Of a stretch of DNA of 64,000 nt, positions 1-8,621 are shown one piece after another. The stretch lies in contig CAYHPW010000010.1 of the NCBI GenBank assembly GCA_964358645.1, forward strand, positions 1 to 64,000, written 5' to 3'. The notes beneath the pieces are model-generated. The model was not told where the DNA came from, searched no databases, and saw only the letters and a list, made by a program, of their open reading frames with translations. Source of the DNA: JBBTDV01 sp038042605 (GTDB taxonomy: Bacteria > Bdellovibrionota > UBA1018). Positions within the stretch are counted from its first letter, which is position 1. Every line of letters begins with the position of its first letter. The position numbers were made by a program, and so were the translations under genes.

Positions 1-290
1 TGCGGCGGCGGTCAGATGGTGTTCAACCTATGAAACAAACCGGACAGCAGTGAATACATATCTATTTGCAATAGCGGATCTTGCATTTCCGTTGTTTTAA
101 TTCATTTGGTGATTTGTTTTACGATTTAATTGGCGTTTGGTTTGGCACAGGTGCTGCACCTGTCGCGCATAGATCACTGAATGCAATTTGTGTGATACTG
201 CACGTAAGTACAGTGGGGGGCAACAGGGGTCATCAAAATTATGGATATGGTTCTTCCCAAAGAAGTTTCCTTAAAGGCCTACCTTTACCC
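1..290. other. Left-edge region without a supported gene
   Basis: No coding region here can be supported. Frame 1 from base 1 reads about ten residues to a stop at 31-33, and frame 2 is open to base 100. Either could be the 3' tail of a gene lying left of the window, but both are too short to judge. A longer plus-strand reading frame starting at 81 runs through the terminator hairpin of the opposite gene and has no recognisable domain, so I do not call it. Confidence 0.3.
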
Positions 291-314
291 GCAGGCTCCC
301 ATTTGGGAGCCTGC
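291..314 (-). terminator. Hairpin terminator of the Rsm22-like gene
   Basis: A perfect 10-bp GC-rich stem (GCAGGCTCCC / GGGAGCCTGC) with a 4-nt loop lies 4 bases beyond the stop codon of the minus-strand Rsm22-like gene. The left flank on the minus strand is only moderately T-rich, so the stem is the main evidence. It would end transcription leaving the gene at 319-1491. Confidence 0.6.
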
Positions 315-318
315 CGGG

Positions 319-1491
319 TTATCCTCTTTTGATTGCGATAGAGCCTCTGGCTGCATTGGTATTTCTTTGGATTGGCATATGTTTAACCCTGTCTGGTTCG
401 CACAAAAGAATATGTAAGCCGTTATGTGATTTTATCGGATCACTTACCACGCGCCTGTAACTTGCTCTGTCTGGCAAAGCATTGTCCCGCGTTGATGTCC
501 CCCGAGCCGCTAACCAAATATACGAGAATTTTAACCAGTTTCTTTCCGACCCGAGCATCCTTGACAGACTCGAAAAGTTCTTTCCCGGGATTTTTGCAGG
601 AATTGAGAAATGGCACCAATCGCGTCCCATCGTTAGCGGACATATGGCAGCGTGAAGGCATGGCCCCCATAGCGGATTTGGCAATGTCTCATTTCGTAAT
701 TTGGAAAGGTATTGAGAGTTAGACTTGCTTGCCGGTTCAACGATCAGTGTCCCGCCGCCGTGACAAGAGTCATGTATCTCGGATAGGAACTCACGTGAGT
801 GGCGGCCTTCATTAAGAACATGTCCTAGAATAACCAGAGAGTTATTTTTCCCTATCAATGACCTGGCTTTTTCTGCGTGAACGGTGTGCGTCGATACACT
901 GATCTCAAACTTTATTTCTGGATGATTTTTCTTAAACAGTTCAACCAAGGCTATGCCGTCTTGCATGATGGCTCTTGAAGTATCAATCCAAACAAGCTCT
1001 ATGCGTTGCAGGCTCTTGCAGCACTTGCAGTTAAGCCCAGCAAGCCAGAACAAAAAAGCTATTGAGGCGGTTCCGGGCCCGGCGCCTATGTCAATAAGCC
1101 TTAGTGTTCCGGATTCATGACCGTGTTTTATCGCGGCTTTCATTGCGTTATGATGCAGTTCAAATAACATTAAAAATTTTGCCGCTTGCAGGGGCAGGAA
1201 GTACAACAAGTACGCAGATCTGAACCTTGGGTGGCTTAAGTAGCCGGGCATTTTTCTTATGTCTTCAACGGAGAAGAGATTTGAGAGCTCGATGATACCT
1301 CTTGAGAAAAATCTGATGTCCTTTTCAGAAAAGCTCTTGTTTTTCCACTGCTCTTTTTGGCTATAAAGTTGTTTAACTAGCAGGGGCACCTGTTCGTCAA
1401 AAAATGATTCCCATCCTTTTGGGAAAAAATTGCCTACTATAAAAGGCTCGAAACGCACAAATCTATCGATGTTATTGCTGGTTCGTTGCAT
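319..1491 (-). CDS. Rsm22-like ribosomal small-subunit methyltransferase family protein
   Basis: Predicted SAM-dependent methyltransferase-fold protein of the Rsm22/METTL17 family, whose members associate with the ribosomal small subunit. Seen in the sequence: an SAM-binding glycine loop (LIDIGAGPGTA) near residue 135 after an alpha-helical N-terminus of about 120 residues, and further on the family's cysteine cluster (C-x5-CPL followed by DWCHF), which binds metal or Fe-S in homologues. The C-terminal SDPIKSHN-type strand is also present. At 390 aa it fits the family. It is transcribed alone, divergent from the small zinc-ribbon gene 32 bp away, and is followed by a hairpin. The exact substrate is inferred from the family, not visible here. 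Confidence 0.75.
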   Translation of the reverse strand: MQRTSNNIDRFVRFEPFIVGNFFPKGWESFFDEQVPLLVKQLYSQKEQWKNKSFSEKDIRFFSRGIIELSNLFSVEDIRKMPGYLSHPRFRSAYLLYFLPLQAAKFLMLFELHHNAMKAAIKHGHESGTLRLIDIGAGPGTASIAFLFWLAGLNCKCCKSLQRIELVWIDTSRAIMQDGIALVELFKKNHPEIKFEISVSTHTVHAEKARSLIGKNNSLVILGHVLNEGRHSREFLSEIHDSCHGGGTLIVEPASKSNSQYLSKLRNETLPNPLWGPCLHAAICPLTMGRDWCHFSIPAKIPGKNFSSLSRMLGSERNWLKFSYIWLAARGTSTRDNALPDRASYRRVVSDPIKSHNGLHILLCEPDRVKHMPIQRNTNAARGSIAIKRG

Positions 1492-1523
1492 CTTAATCTT
1501 TTCTTTGTGGTAAATTATTAAAC

Positions 1524-2009
1524 ATGGGTGGTGCTAACAGCGGGAGCGATATTCCAGCAAAATCGGTTTGGCGTGGTCAAGATGGTAAACAGTTTTCATT
1601 TTTTTGCCCCCTGTGCAAGTCACGTCGTAAAGTGGATGTATGTTTCGCCCCGAATCCGGTTAATTTCAAGCTGTTTTGGCAAGCTGCGCTTTGTGGGATA
1701 GTTTTCTCTCTAATTACATGGAGCCGGTTTTCTTGGAAAGGCATTGTTTCTATTCTCCCATTTCTGGCAGGGGCTGAGTTTATATACAGAATACGCCGCC
1801 GCAGAGTTCTTGTTTGTCCTAGCTGTGGCTTTGACCCATATCTTTATCTGGTTGATGCCAAACTTGCCAGAAAGGAAATCGAGGACCATACCAAAAGACA
1901 GCTAGCAACAAGGCAAGATTTAAATGCGTCAACCGTCAAAAAACAGGAAGCTCAGGCGCCCGCATCGGCCGGCGCATCAAACGGCAATGATAAAATTCAG
2001 CCCGAGTAA
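1524..2009 (+). CDS. Small membrane protein with split zinc ribbon
   Basis: Unrecognised 161-aa protein. It has a CPLC knuckle near residue 29 and a second CPSC knuckle near residue 99, which together could form one zinc ribbon. Between them are two short hydrophobic segments (around residues 50-65 and 72-87) that look like a membrane hairpin. The tail is hydrophilic, Ala/Gln/Lys rich and probably disordered. It lies 41 bp upstream of ssb on the same strand and may be cotranscribed with it. Function unknown. Confidence 0.6.
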   Translation: MGGANSGSDIPAKSVWRGQDGKQFSFFCPLCKSRRKVDVCFAPNPVNFKLFWQAALCGIVFSLITWSRFSWKGIVSILPFLAGAEFIYRIRRRRVLVCPSCGFDPYLYLVDAKLARKEIEDHTKRQLATRQDLNASTVKKQEAQAPASAGASNGNDKIQPE

Positions 2010-2050
2010 TGTCTTGACAGGAATCGAGCGGGAACGTTAATTCTTCCCTC

Positions 2051-2515
2051 ATGTCTATAAACAAAGTCATATTGGTGGGGCGATTAGGCCAGAACCCGGA
2101 AGTCCGTTATACGCCTTCCGGTGCTGCGGTTGCAAACTTCAGTGTTGCCACAAATGAAGCTTGGACTGATAAATCCGGCCAAAAACAAGAACGAACCGAA
2201 TGGCATAAGGTCGTGGTTTGGGGGAAGCTCGCTGAGTTATGCAATCAGTACCTGGCGAAGGGGCGGCAGGTGTATGTTGAAGGCCGGCTGCAGACCCGCC
2301 AGTGGCAGGATAAAGATGGCCAAACAAAATATACGACTGAAGTGCAGGCGCAGACGGTGCAGTTTTTGGGAACCTCTAGCGGTTCCGTTTCGGCTGATCG
2401 CAGCGAAGTTCGAAATAACAGCGGAGTTGACAACAATGTGGCTGCTACGCCAGAAGCAGCAGGTTCAACAGGAGCTATGACACCTTCATTTACAGAAGAT
2501 GATATACCCTTTTAA
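2051..2515 (+). CDS. ssb: Single-stranded DNA-binding protein SSB
   Basis: Binds single-stranded DNA during replication, recombination and repair. The N-terminal 110 residues are a typical bacterial SSB OB-fold: a start of MSINKVILVGRLG type, then the WHKVVVWGKLAE strand and a YVEGRL strand. A Gly/Ser/Ala-rich linker leads to the acidic tail ending DDIPF, the docking site for SSB partner proteins. At 154 aa it is normal in length. Its TAA stop shares one base with the ATG of the following glycosyltransferase (TAATG), so the two are likely translationally coupled. Confidence 0.97.
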   Translation: MSINKVILVGRLGQNPEVRYTPSGAAVANFSVATNEAWTDKSGQKQERTEWHKVVVWGKLAELCNQYLAKGRQVYVEGRLQTRQWQDKDGQTKYTTEVQAQTVQFLGTSSGSVSADRSEVRNNSGVDNNVAATPEAAGSTGAMTPSFTEDDIPF

Positions 2516-3243
2516 TGAAAGCTCTTGTTGTTATACCGACCTACAATGAGATCGAGAACATAAGCGGTCTCATTGAGTCGATAGATTCAGTAACGACACC
2601 CGATGTAGAGGTTTTGGTCGTTGATGATGGTTCTCCGGATGGTACCGGTCACCTGGTGGATGAGCTTGTCAAAAACAACCGCAAGCTTCATGTCATACAT
2701 AGGCCAAAGAAACTTGGCTTGGGGACAGCATATGTTGCTGGGTTTAAGTGGGGCCTTTCCAGGGGATTTGATGTTTTCATTGAAATGGACGCTGATTTTT
2801 CACATGATCCAAAGTATCTGCCGAGGATGCTTGATTTGCTTTCCACAAATGATGTGGTTATTGGTTCACGATATGTCAGCGGAGGCGGTACAAGGAATTG
2901 GGGCCCGGCCAGACGCGCATTAAGCCGCGGAGGGAGCTTGTATTCCAGATTGATATTGGGCGCCTCAATAAGAGATTTCACCGGTGGTTTTAACGGCTGG
3001 CGACGTCAAGTATTGCAAGCGATTGATTTACCGTCACTCCGATCTGATGGCTATTCTTTTCAAATAGAGCTTAAATACCGCGCATTCCTTAAAGGGTTTA
3101 AAATAGTCGAATTCCCTATTGTTTTTGAGGACCGGAAGGTTGGAAAATCCAAAATGAGTCGCCATATAGTTTTTGAGGCGTTACGCAGGGTTTGGGGATT
3201 TCGCTGGAAAACCATGCGCGATGCTAGAAGGCGTAATGACTAA
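2515..3243 (+). CDS. Polyprenol-phosphate mannose synthase-like glycosyltransferase (GT2)
   Basis: Family 2 glycosyltransferase of the dolichol-phosphate mannose synthase (Dpm1) type, expected to move a sugar from a nucleotide donor to a polyprenyl phosphate at the inner face of the cytoplasmic membrane. Visible motifs: VIPTYNE at the N-terminus, the nucleotide-binding VVDDGSPDGT, EMDADFSH (DXD metal site) around residue 90, and the acceptor-loop region FTGGFNGWRR. It has no C-terminal membrane segments, as in the short Dpm1 forms. It begins in the ssb stop codon and overlaps the next gene by 8 nt. The sugar cannot be told from sequence. Confidence 0.88.
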   Translation: MKALVVIPTYNEIENISGLIESIDSVTTPDVEVLVVDDGSPDGTGHLVDELVKNNRKLHVIHRPKKLGLGTAYVAGFKWGLSRGFDVFIEMDADFSHDPKYLPRMLDLLSTNDVVIGSRYVSGGGTRNWGPARRALSRGGSLYSRLILGASIRDFTGGFNGWRRQVLQAIDLPSLRSDGYSFQIELKYRAFLKGFKIVEFPIVFEDRKVGKSKMSRHIVFEALRRVWGFRWKTMRDARRRND

Positions 3244-4387
3244 GTCCACGCATTTCAGGATGAAGAATCTTTCGGAAGATGCATATCCATTAACGTGGCA
3301 GGTTTTGCGTTCTGGGGTGGAAACTGGAGTTGCACCAGGTGTCGTCGCCGGTTTATGGAGCAAAAAAGAGCCTGACTGTTTTTTTATAGCCGCGCTTGGA
3401 AATCGCTGCGTGTTACCCGCCGCCATGCCAATGCTGCCGGATACGGTTTTTGATCTTTCATCAGTGAGTAAGGTATTCGGTACCGCAACGCTTGCTGCAA
3501 TGCTTGTGGAACGCAAGTGGATTGATTGGGACACCGAGATTGGATCATTTTTTCAGCAATATTTGCGCTCCGGGATCCGCGTGAGGCATTTGCTTGGGCA
3601 TACCGCCGGTTTTTCAGCTTGGGAGCCGTTTTGGCAAAAGATGAGGCACGTGCTTTCGGTTGAGCGAATCGAAAGAGTTCCTGTGGAAGAACGCCAGCGG
3701 GCGATGCGTGATGTTGTATTAAATTTGAAGCTACTCGGCAGACCAGGGGAGCATTGTGTTTATTCTGATATATCATTTCTGATTCTCGGATTTGTTTTGG
3801 AAGAAGTCACACAGATGCCGCTCGATCGCGCAGTCAAGACCATGCTTTGGGATTCGATGGGGATTGAAGGCGCATTTTACAAGCGAGTTACAAAGAGTGT
3901 GAATGAAGACACGCTTGACGTCGCGGCTGCCACCGAGAATTGCCCGTGGCGTGGAGGAGTACTTCAAGGGCAGGTACATGATGACAACTGTTGGGCAATG
4001 GGCGGCTATGGCGGGCATGCGGGAGCTTTTGCCTCGGCAAGAGAGATACTTCACTTCAGCAAGCGGCTTATGATGGGCTTTCTTACAAAAGAAACGTTGA
4101 ATGCCATGTGGAGCAGGATCCCGGAGCCACCAGGCTGTGAAAGGACACTTGGTTGGGATACGCCATCCGGGAGCGACTCCGCTACTGGGCGTAGTTTTTC
4201 GCCCAGTTCAGTCGGGCATCTTGGATTCACCGGCACATCACTGTGGATCGATCCGGGGGCTGAAATAGCAGTGGTATTACTCACTAACCGTGTTCATCCT
4301 TCCAGGGATAATATGAAGATAAAAGGTTTTAGGCCAAGATTTCATGATGCTCTCAGAGATGACCTCGCGAGAAATATAGGAAATTGA
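3236..4387 (+). CDS. Beta-lactamase-family serine hydrolase (class C/PBP4* type)
   Basis: Serine hydrolase of the class C beta-lactamase/penicillin-binding-protein-like family, possibly acting on peptidoglycan peptides or small esters. It carries the nucleophile motif SVSK (S-x-x-K) near residue 75, the YSD equivalent of Y-x-N, and an HLGFTGT motif in the place of the KTG/HxG triad. No signal peptide is seen, which argues for a cytoplasmic role. I prefer the ATG at 3236, which has AGAAGG upstream and overlaps the previous stop, over the in-frame start at 3173. Its stop lies just before mpl, so it may take part in recycled muropeptide handling, but that is inference from context only. Confidence 0.82.
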   Translation: MTKSTHFRMKNLSEDAYPLTWQVLRSGVETGVAPGVVAGLWSKKEPDCFFIAALGNRCVLPAAMPMLPDTVFDLSSVSKVFGTATLAAMLVERKWIDWDTEIGSFFQQYLRSGIRVRHLLGHTAGFSAWEPFWQKMRHVLSVERIERVPVEERQRAMRDVVLNLKLLGRPGEHCVYSDISFLILGFVLEEVTQMPLDRAVKTMLWDSMGIEGAFYKRVTKSVNEDTLDVAAATENCPWRGGVLQGQVHDDNCWAMGGYGGHAGAFASAREILHFSKRLMMGFLTKETLNAMWSRIPEPPGCERTLGWDTPSGSDSATGRSFSPSSVGHLGFTGTSLWIDPGAEIAVVLLTNRVHPSRDNMKIKGFRPRFHDALRDDLARNIGN

Positions 4388-4389
4388 AG

Positions 4390-5832
4390 ATGAGTCCAAA
4401 GACCACCCTCTTGGGCGGTGTAAAAAGAATTCATATCATAGGAATTGGCGGGACTTTGATGGGGGCTTTCGCCGCGTATCTTAAACGCCAAGGGCTATTT
4501 GTTACCGGAAGCGATCAGAATGTTTACCCGCCAATGAGTGACGTGCTCAAAGAAGCCGGGATAGAGCTTTTTCATGGTTATGCCGCCGATAATATTCTTG
4601 GCCAAACCACCAGGCCAGATCTTGTGGTGGTTGGCAACGTCGTGCAGTCCACGAACCAGGAAGTCAGGGCGGCGGTGGATGGCGGGTACGGGTGTTGTTC
4701 GCTCCCCGAGGCGATGGAGCTGTTTTTTCTAGAAGATACCCACAATATCGTGGTTGCAGGCACTCACGGAAAAACAACTACGTCTTCGATGATAGCTCAT
4801 GTTCTAACAAGTTTTGGTAAGAGACCAAGTTACTTCATCGGTGGGGTTTCAAATGATTTGCCGTTCGGGTTCAATGTCTCCGACAATTCACATATGGGCG
4901 GGTATTTTGTTTTGGAAGGTGATGAGTATGACACTTCCTTTTGGGATAAGGGACCTAAATTCAACCATTATCTCCCTAACGATGTATTGTTGACGTCGGT
5001 TGAATTCGATCACGCCGATATTTTTGCTGATTTAGAAGCGGTCAAATGTGCTTTCCGAATGCTGCTCACGAAAATAAGAGGCGGCAGGCTGGTCGCATGT
5101 CATGATTACCCCGCGGTGAGGGAACTGGTTTCCGGCTCAACGGTTGATTTGATCACATACGGGACGGAAGAATCATCCAGTGCAAGATTCAAGATAGCTA
5201 ATTTGAGGACAGAGAACGACAAGTCTGTTTTTGATGTCATTGATTCCGGAAAAAAGGTCGAGCAAATAAAACTTTGCATAGCCGGGCGCCATAATGCGGC
5301 TAATGCCCTGGCTTCATGGATCGAATGCACGGAGCTTGGGCTTGATTCCGCGCGCGTCGTGTCCGCGCTGGGTGAATTCAGTGGAGTCAAGCGACGGCAG
5401 GAAGTTAAGGCAGTTGTCAAAGGTATAACCGTGATTGATGATTTCGCTCATCATCCCACCGCGGTACGTGAAACGCTGGCGGCCTTGAGGCAGAGGTACG
5501 CTTCCGCCAGGATTATAGCGGTGTTCGAGCCTAGGAGCGCGACTTCAAGAAGAAAGATATTTCAGCAGGAATATGTCAAGGCGTTCCTCTCCGCAGATGC
5601 GGTATTTGTATCTTCGCCATATGACCAGAGCAAGATTCCGGATGCCGAAAGATTTTCGAGTAGGCAACTTGTCGAAAACCTTGTTGCGCGCGGGAAGCAG
5701 GCTGCTTCTTTCCAACAGGTAAACGACGGCGTGCGCGAGGTCAGTAATTTGGCCCGGTCCGGTGATGTCATAGTGGTGCTGTCTAACGGCGGATTCGGTG
5801 GCTTTATCGAGAAAATTATTTCAAAATTTTGA
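4390..5832 (+). CDS. mpl: UDP-MurNAc:L-Ala-gamma-D-Glu-mDAP ligase Mpl
   Basis: Murein-recycling ligase that joins recovered tripeptide to UDP-MurNAc in the cytoplasm, bypassing MurC-E. The protein has the Mur-ligase order: an N-terminal Rossmann region with the HIIGIGGTLMGAFAAYL loop typical of Mpl rather than MurC, the P-loop GTHGKTTT near residue 124, a central domain with EGDEYDT, and a C-terminal DDFAHHPTAV motif. At about 480 aa it is normal. A TTG at 4384 is possible, but ATG 4390 has a better-spaced AGGAAA. It follows the serine hydrolase directly and ends 2 bp from the convergent tolR stop. Confidence 0.93.
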   Translation: MSPKTTLLGGVKRIHIIGIGGTLMGAFAAYLKRQGLFVTGSDQNVYPPMSDVLKEAGIELFHGYAADNILGQTTRPDLVVVGNVVQSTNQEVRAAVDGGYGCCSLPEAMELFFLEDTHNIVVAGTHGKTTTSSMIAHVLTSFGKRPSYFIGGVSNDLPFGFNVSDNSHMGGYFVLEGDEYDTSFWDKGPKFNHYLPNDVLLTSVEFDHADIFADLEAVKCAFRMLLTKIRGGRLVACHDYPAVRELVSGSTVDLITYGTEESSSARFKIANLRTENDKSVFDVIDSGKKVEQIKLCIAGRHNAANALASWIECTELGLDSARVVSALGEFSGVKRRQEVKAVVKGITVIDDFAHHPTAVRETLAALRQRYASARIIAVFEPRSATSRRKIFQQEYVKAFLSADAVFVSSPYDQSKIPDAERFSSRQLVENLVARGKQAASFQQVNDGVREVSNLARSGDVIVVLSNGGFGGFIEKIISKF

Positions 5833-5834
5833 AA

Positions 5835-6245
5835 TTACTTCTTCTGTGTTTCCACGTTCAGCGCAAATCGCATGATTCCGTGAAATCTTAATGCATCCAT
5901 CAGTTTTACAACCGTACCGTGAGATACCGAAGCATCAGCGCTTATTACAACGGATTCCTCGGCGAGGCGCTGCTTTACTGATTCTATGGTGCTATCTAAA
6001 TTGCTCCAGCTAAGGGGGGAATTATTCCAGAATAAGTCGCCCGTACTGGTGAGGCTAAAGGTGAGCGGGGCTTTTCTGGTTTCCTCAGCGGTTCTCGCCT
6101 TAGGGAGACTCACTTTGATTGCAGACTGATAAATCACCGGGGCCGTGATCATGAAAATAATAAGCAAGACAAGAACAACGTCCACCAGTGGCGTGACATT
6201 TATGCTTGATATCAATCCGTCATCGTCATCAAATGCGTTTGCCAT
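5835..6245 (-). CDS. tolR: ExbD/TolR-family biopolymer transport protein
   Basis: Inner-membrane component of a proton-driven motor. One N-terminal transmembrane helix (about residues 18-40) contains the proton-path aspartate in TPLVDVVLVLL (Asp22). The periplasmic domain follows and ends in the usual ALxxxG..FALN fold. Length 136 aa is typical. It lies 9 bp after the TolQ-like gene, so the two form one operon. No tolA, tolB or pal is adjacent, so whether the partner system is Tol-Pal or a TonB/ExbBD system cannot be settled here. Confidence 0.9.
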   Translation of the reverse strand: MANAFDDDDGLISSINVTPLVDVVLVLLIIFMITAPVIYQSAIKVSLPKARTAEETRKAPLTFSLTSTGDLFWNNSPLSWSNLDSTIESVKQRLAEESVVISADASVSHGTVVKLMDALRFHGIMRFALNVETQKK

Positions 6246-6254
6246 CGTGACAGA

Positions 6255-6908
6255 TTACTCCCTTGCCTTGATGGCAAGCTTTCCGATCAAGAAACTTTTA
6301 AGTGCCTCTGCTTCCGTCAGGGCGGATTTTACTTTTCTCTGGAACAAGTTAAACGCTATTACCGCAGGTATGGCTACCAGCAGCCCTATCGCGGTGGCAA
6401 CCAAGGCTTCGGATATTCCAGCAGTAACAGTCTGGACCCCGGTTGCGGCCTGTTGTGAAAGATCATGAAAAGCCCTGATAATCCCTAGAACCGTACCAAA
6501 TAAGCCTATAAATGGGGCATTGTTGCCTATCGTTGCGAGTATGGCAAGATTGCGTTCCCATGAAAGCCTGGCGCGCGCTATAGAATCATGCGCGAGATTT
6601 TCAAGAGCCTCAGGGGGAAGGTTTCTGTTTGAAGTAATAGCAAGGGCCATTTCAGTTTCAAGATCTCGTATTAGATTGTCCGAGGATTTATGCCGGCCGG
6701 CGGCGGTTTCCAATACACGCTCCGCCTGGCCGTTTGATGCACATGATCTCACCGCCTGCCTGAAGTGTATTAGTCCGGCGGATGCCCGACGGTAAAACCT
6801 TACTCTCTCCAGTATTAAAGCCACCGATATTACAGAAAGCAGAATTAACAGATACAGAATCCACTCGGCTCCCAGCAAGGAAGCCCCAACAAAAATGTGT
6901 GACAACAT
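6255..6908 (-). CDS. tolQ: MotA/TolQ/ExbB proton channel family protein
   Basis: Polytopic partner of the TolR-like protein. It has a first transmembrane helix near the N-terminus, a long cytoplasmic loop, and two further helices in the conserved region with APFIGLFGTVLGII and GISEALVATAIGLLVAIPAV, the signature of TolQ/ExbB channels. The reading frame extends to 6944, where it would overlap the divergent aminomutase gene. The Met at 6908 directly before the hydrophobic stretch is an equally good start; none has a clear ribosome-binding site. tolQ and tolR are separated from the rest of any Tol-Pal set. Confidence 0.88.
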   Translation of the reverse strand: MLSHIFVGASLLGAEWILYLLILLSVISVALILERVRFYRRASAGLIHFRQAVRSCASNGQAERVLETAAGRHKSSDNLIRDLETEMALAITSNRNLPPEALENLAHDSIARARLSWERNLAILATIGNNAPFIGLFGTVLGIIRAFHDLSQQAATGVQTVTAGISEALVATAIGLLVAIPAVIAFNLFQRKVKSALTEAEALKSFLIGKLAIKARE

Positions 6909-7003
6909 ATATAAATTAAAGGGTACACCCATTCGTGGCATCAATTCAAATGGCTTTATGTATATTTACTTGTTTTGATTGTTCTGGCAGTCTGAATTTA
7001 ATG

Positions 7004-8155
7004 TGCGCATTTAATGTCGTTACGAAGAACAGTGTAAGGGAGCGCTTTATCGGCGTTCCACGTCCGCATCTATGGAAGGATGTTGCGGAGAAGGATTGGG
7101 ATAACTGGATCTGGCAGCAGCAAAAAAGGATCAAGTCTCTCGAACAGCTTGAAAAACTTATCAACATGACAAGCGAAGATAAGGAAGCTTTCGCTCAGAC
7201 TAATGAACTTTTTAACATGGGTATCACACCGTATTACGCCTCATTAATCGATAAGGATGATCCGAATTGCCCGATACGTTTGCAATCGGTCCCGACAAAG
7301 AATGAACTGAAGATTTTGCCGACGGACATGGAGGATCCGCTTGCCGAAGAGCGCGATATGCCTGTCCCCGGGATCACCCACCGGTATCCCGATAGGGTTC
7401 TGTTCTATACAACGCATAATTGTCCGGTTTACTGTCGGCACTGTACGAGAAAGAGGAAGGTCGCGGACCCTTCTTCTTCAGCTGCGAACAAGCAAATAGA
7501 AGACGGTCTTGCTTACATAGAAGCGCATAAAGAGGTTCGCGACGTGGTTATTTCAGGGGGGGACCCGCTTTCGAATTCAGACGACCGGCTTGAATACATC
7601 ATGTCCCGCTTGCGAGCCATGGATCACGTCGAGGTTTTTCGCCTAGGCACCAGGAATCTTGTCACCCTTCCACAGCGTATTACCGATACTTTTGCGGCAA
7701 TGGTTAAAAAATATCACCCAGTTTTTATTCATACTCACTTTAATCATCCAAAGGAATGCACCAGGGAGGCTTTTGATGCTTGCGCGAAGCTTGCCGATGC
7801 AGGCTGCGTGATTAACAACCAAATGGTTCTCTTAAAGGGCATTAATGATAGATCTGAAGTCGTCAAGGAACTGAACCATAAACTGCTAATGATGCGCGTG
7901 CGGCCTTACTACATATTTCAATGCGATTTGTCTGAAGGGATCAGTCATTTCCGCACATCGGTTGATGTTGGCATTGATATCATCGAGAATTTGCGCGGGT
8001 GGACCAGCGGTATGGCAGTGCCCCACTACGTAATTGATGCCCCCGGTGGCGGCGGGAAGATACCGGTATTGCCGAATTATGTTATTAGCAGGGATGGGAA
8101 AAAGTGGACTCTTCGCAATTTCAAACACAATAAGTTTGATTATTACGAACCATAA
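7004..8155 (+). CDS. kamA: KamA-family radical SAM aminomutase (lysine 2,3-aminomutase-like)
   Basis: Radical SAM, PLP-dependent aminomutase that would shift the alpha-amino group of lysine (or a related amino acid) to the beta carbon. Seen: the radical-SAM cluster motif CPVYCRHC (CxxxCxxC), the SGGDPLS SAM-binding motif, NQMVLLKGIND, and the DAPGGGGK motif whose Lys binds PLP. The N-terminal PRPHLWKDV region matches family openings. The frame is open back to 6935, but ATG 7004 leaves a conventional N-terminus and avoids the divergent tolQ. It is followed at 5 bp by a small lipoprotein gene. No acetyltransferase partner (ablB) is adjacent, so the product's fate is unknown. Confidence 0.88.
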   Translation, partial: CAFNVVTKNSVRERFIGVPRPHLWKDVAEKDWDNWIWQQQKRIKSLEQLEKLINMTSEDKEAFAQTNELFNMGITPYYASLIDKDDPNCPIRLQSVPTKNELKILPTDMEDPLAEERDMPVPGITHRYPDRVLFYTTHNCPVYCRHCTRKRKVADPSSSAANKQIEDGLAYIEAHKEVRDVVISGGDPLSNSDDRLEYIMSRLRAMDHVEVFRLGTRNLVTLPQRITDTFAAMVKKYHPVFIHTHFNHPKECTREAFDACAKLADAGCVINNQMVLLKGINDRSEVVKELNHKLLMMRVRPYYIFQCDLSEGISHFRTSVDVGIDIIENLRGWTSGMAVPHYVIDAPGGGGKIPVLPNYVISRDGKKWTLRNFKHNKFDYYEP

Positions 8156-8159
8156 GCAA

Positions 8160-8561
8160 ATGAGGCCCATGCTTTTTGTATTCACTGCCTTAGCGAGCGT
8201 GTTTGCAGCTTGCGCGACATTTCCGGAACCAAAATTAACCAGATATGATTTTCCTAAAGGTGCTTTTTTTGGCGAACAAAAACGCGCATACAAAGTTATC
8301 GGGATGGTGAAAAGCAGGGTTGACTTCCCCTCTCTTGATCCGGCGCATGATGAAAAAATACTTTGCGTGAACTATTTCAATAAATCCATTGTTGACCTTG
8401 TTAAACAAGCTAAGGAACACGGCGCGGATGCCGTAATAGATATTAAGTCCGTAGTGTTCCTGCAGGATGGTCGTAGTGAGACGTACGGATCCGCTGAGTG
8501 TTCGGATGACGGTGAAGAGGGCCAGGTATTGACGCAGGGAATAGCAGTTAAATGGAATTAA
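8160..8561 (+). CDS. Small lipoprotein with YbjQ/DUF4156-like C-terminus
   Basis: Predicted lipoprotein of 133 aa: a hydrophobic signal peptide starting with MRPMLFVFTALASVF and ending at a lipobox AAC, then a soluble domain. The motif HGADAVIDIKSV recalls the 'AxAVI' strand of YbjQ- and DUF4156-type small envelope proteins, but I cannot assign it firmly. Two additional Cys occur, one in YGSAEC near the end. It starts 5 bp after kamA and is probably cotranscribed. Function unknown. Confidence 0.7.
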   Translation: MRPMLFVFTALASVFAACATFPEPKLTRYDFPKGAFFGEQKRAYKVIGMVKSRVDFPSLDPAHDEKILCVNYFNKSIVDLVKQAKEHGADAVIDIKSVVFLQDGRSETYGSAECSDDGEEGQVLTQGIAVKWN

Positions 8562-8621
8562 ACTTTTTAATCGATGTGTCCGAAAAGACCTTAACAGGAC
8601 AGTGTTTTTGGGAGACCATCG

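Noticed and set aside
81..332. 83-codon plus-strand frame near the left edge
   Set aside because: No domain, and it reads through the terminator hairpin of the Rsm22-like gene on the other strand; composition is not protein-like.
5835..6908. Reading the tolQ/tolR pair as part of the gliding-type machine
   Set aside because: It is 18 kb away from the Agl-Glt-like operon, has one ExbD, and shows ordinary TolQ/TolR motifs.
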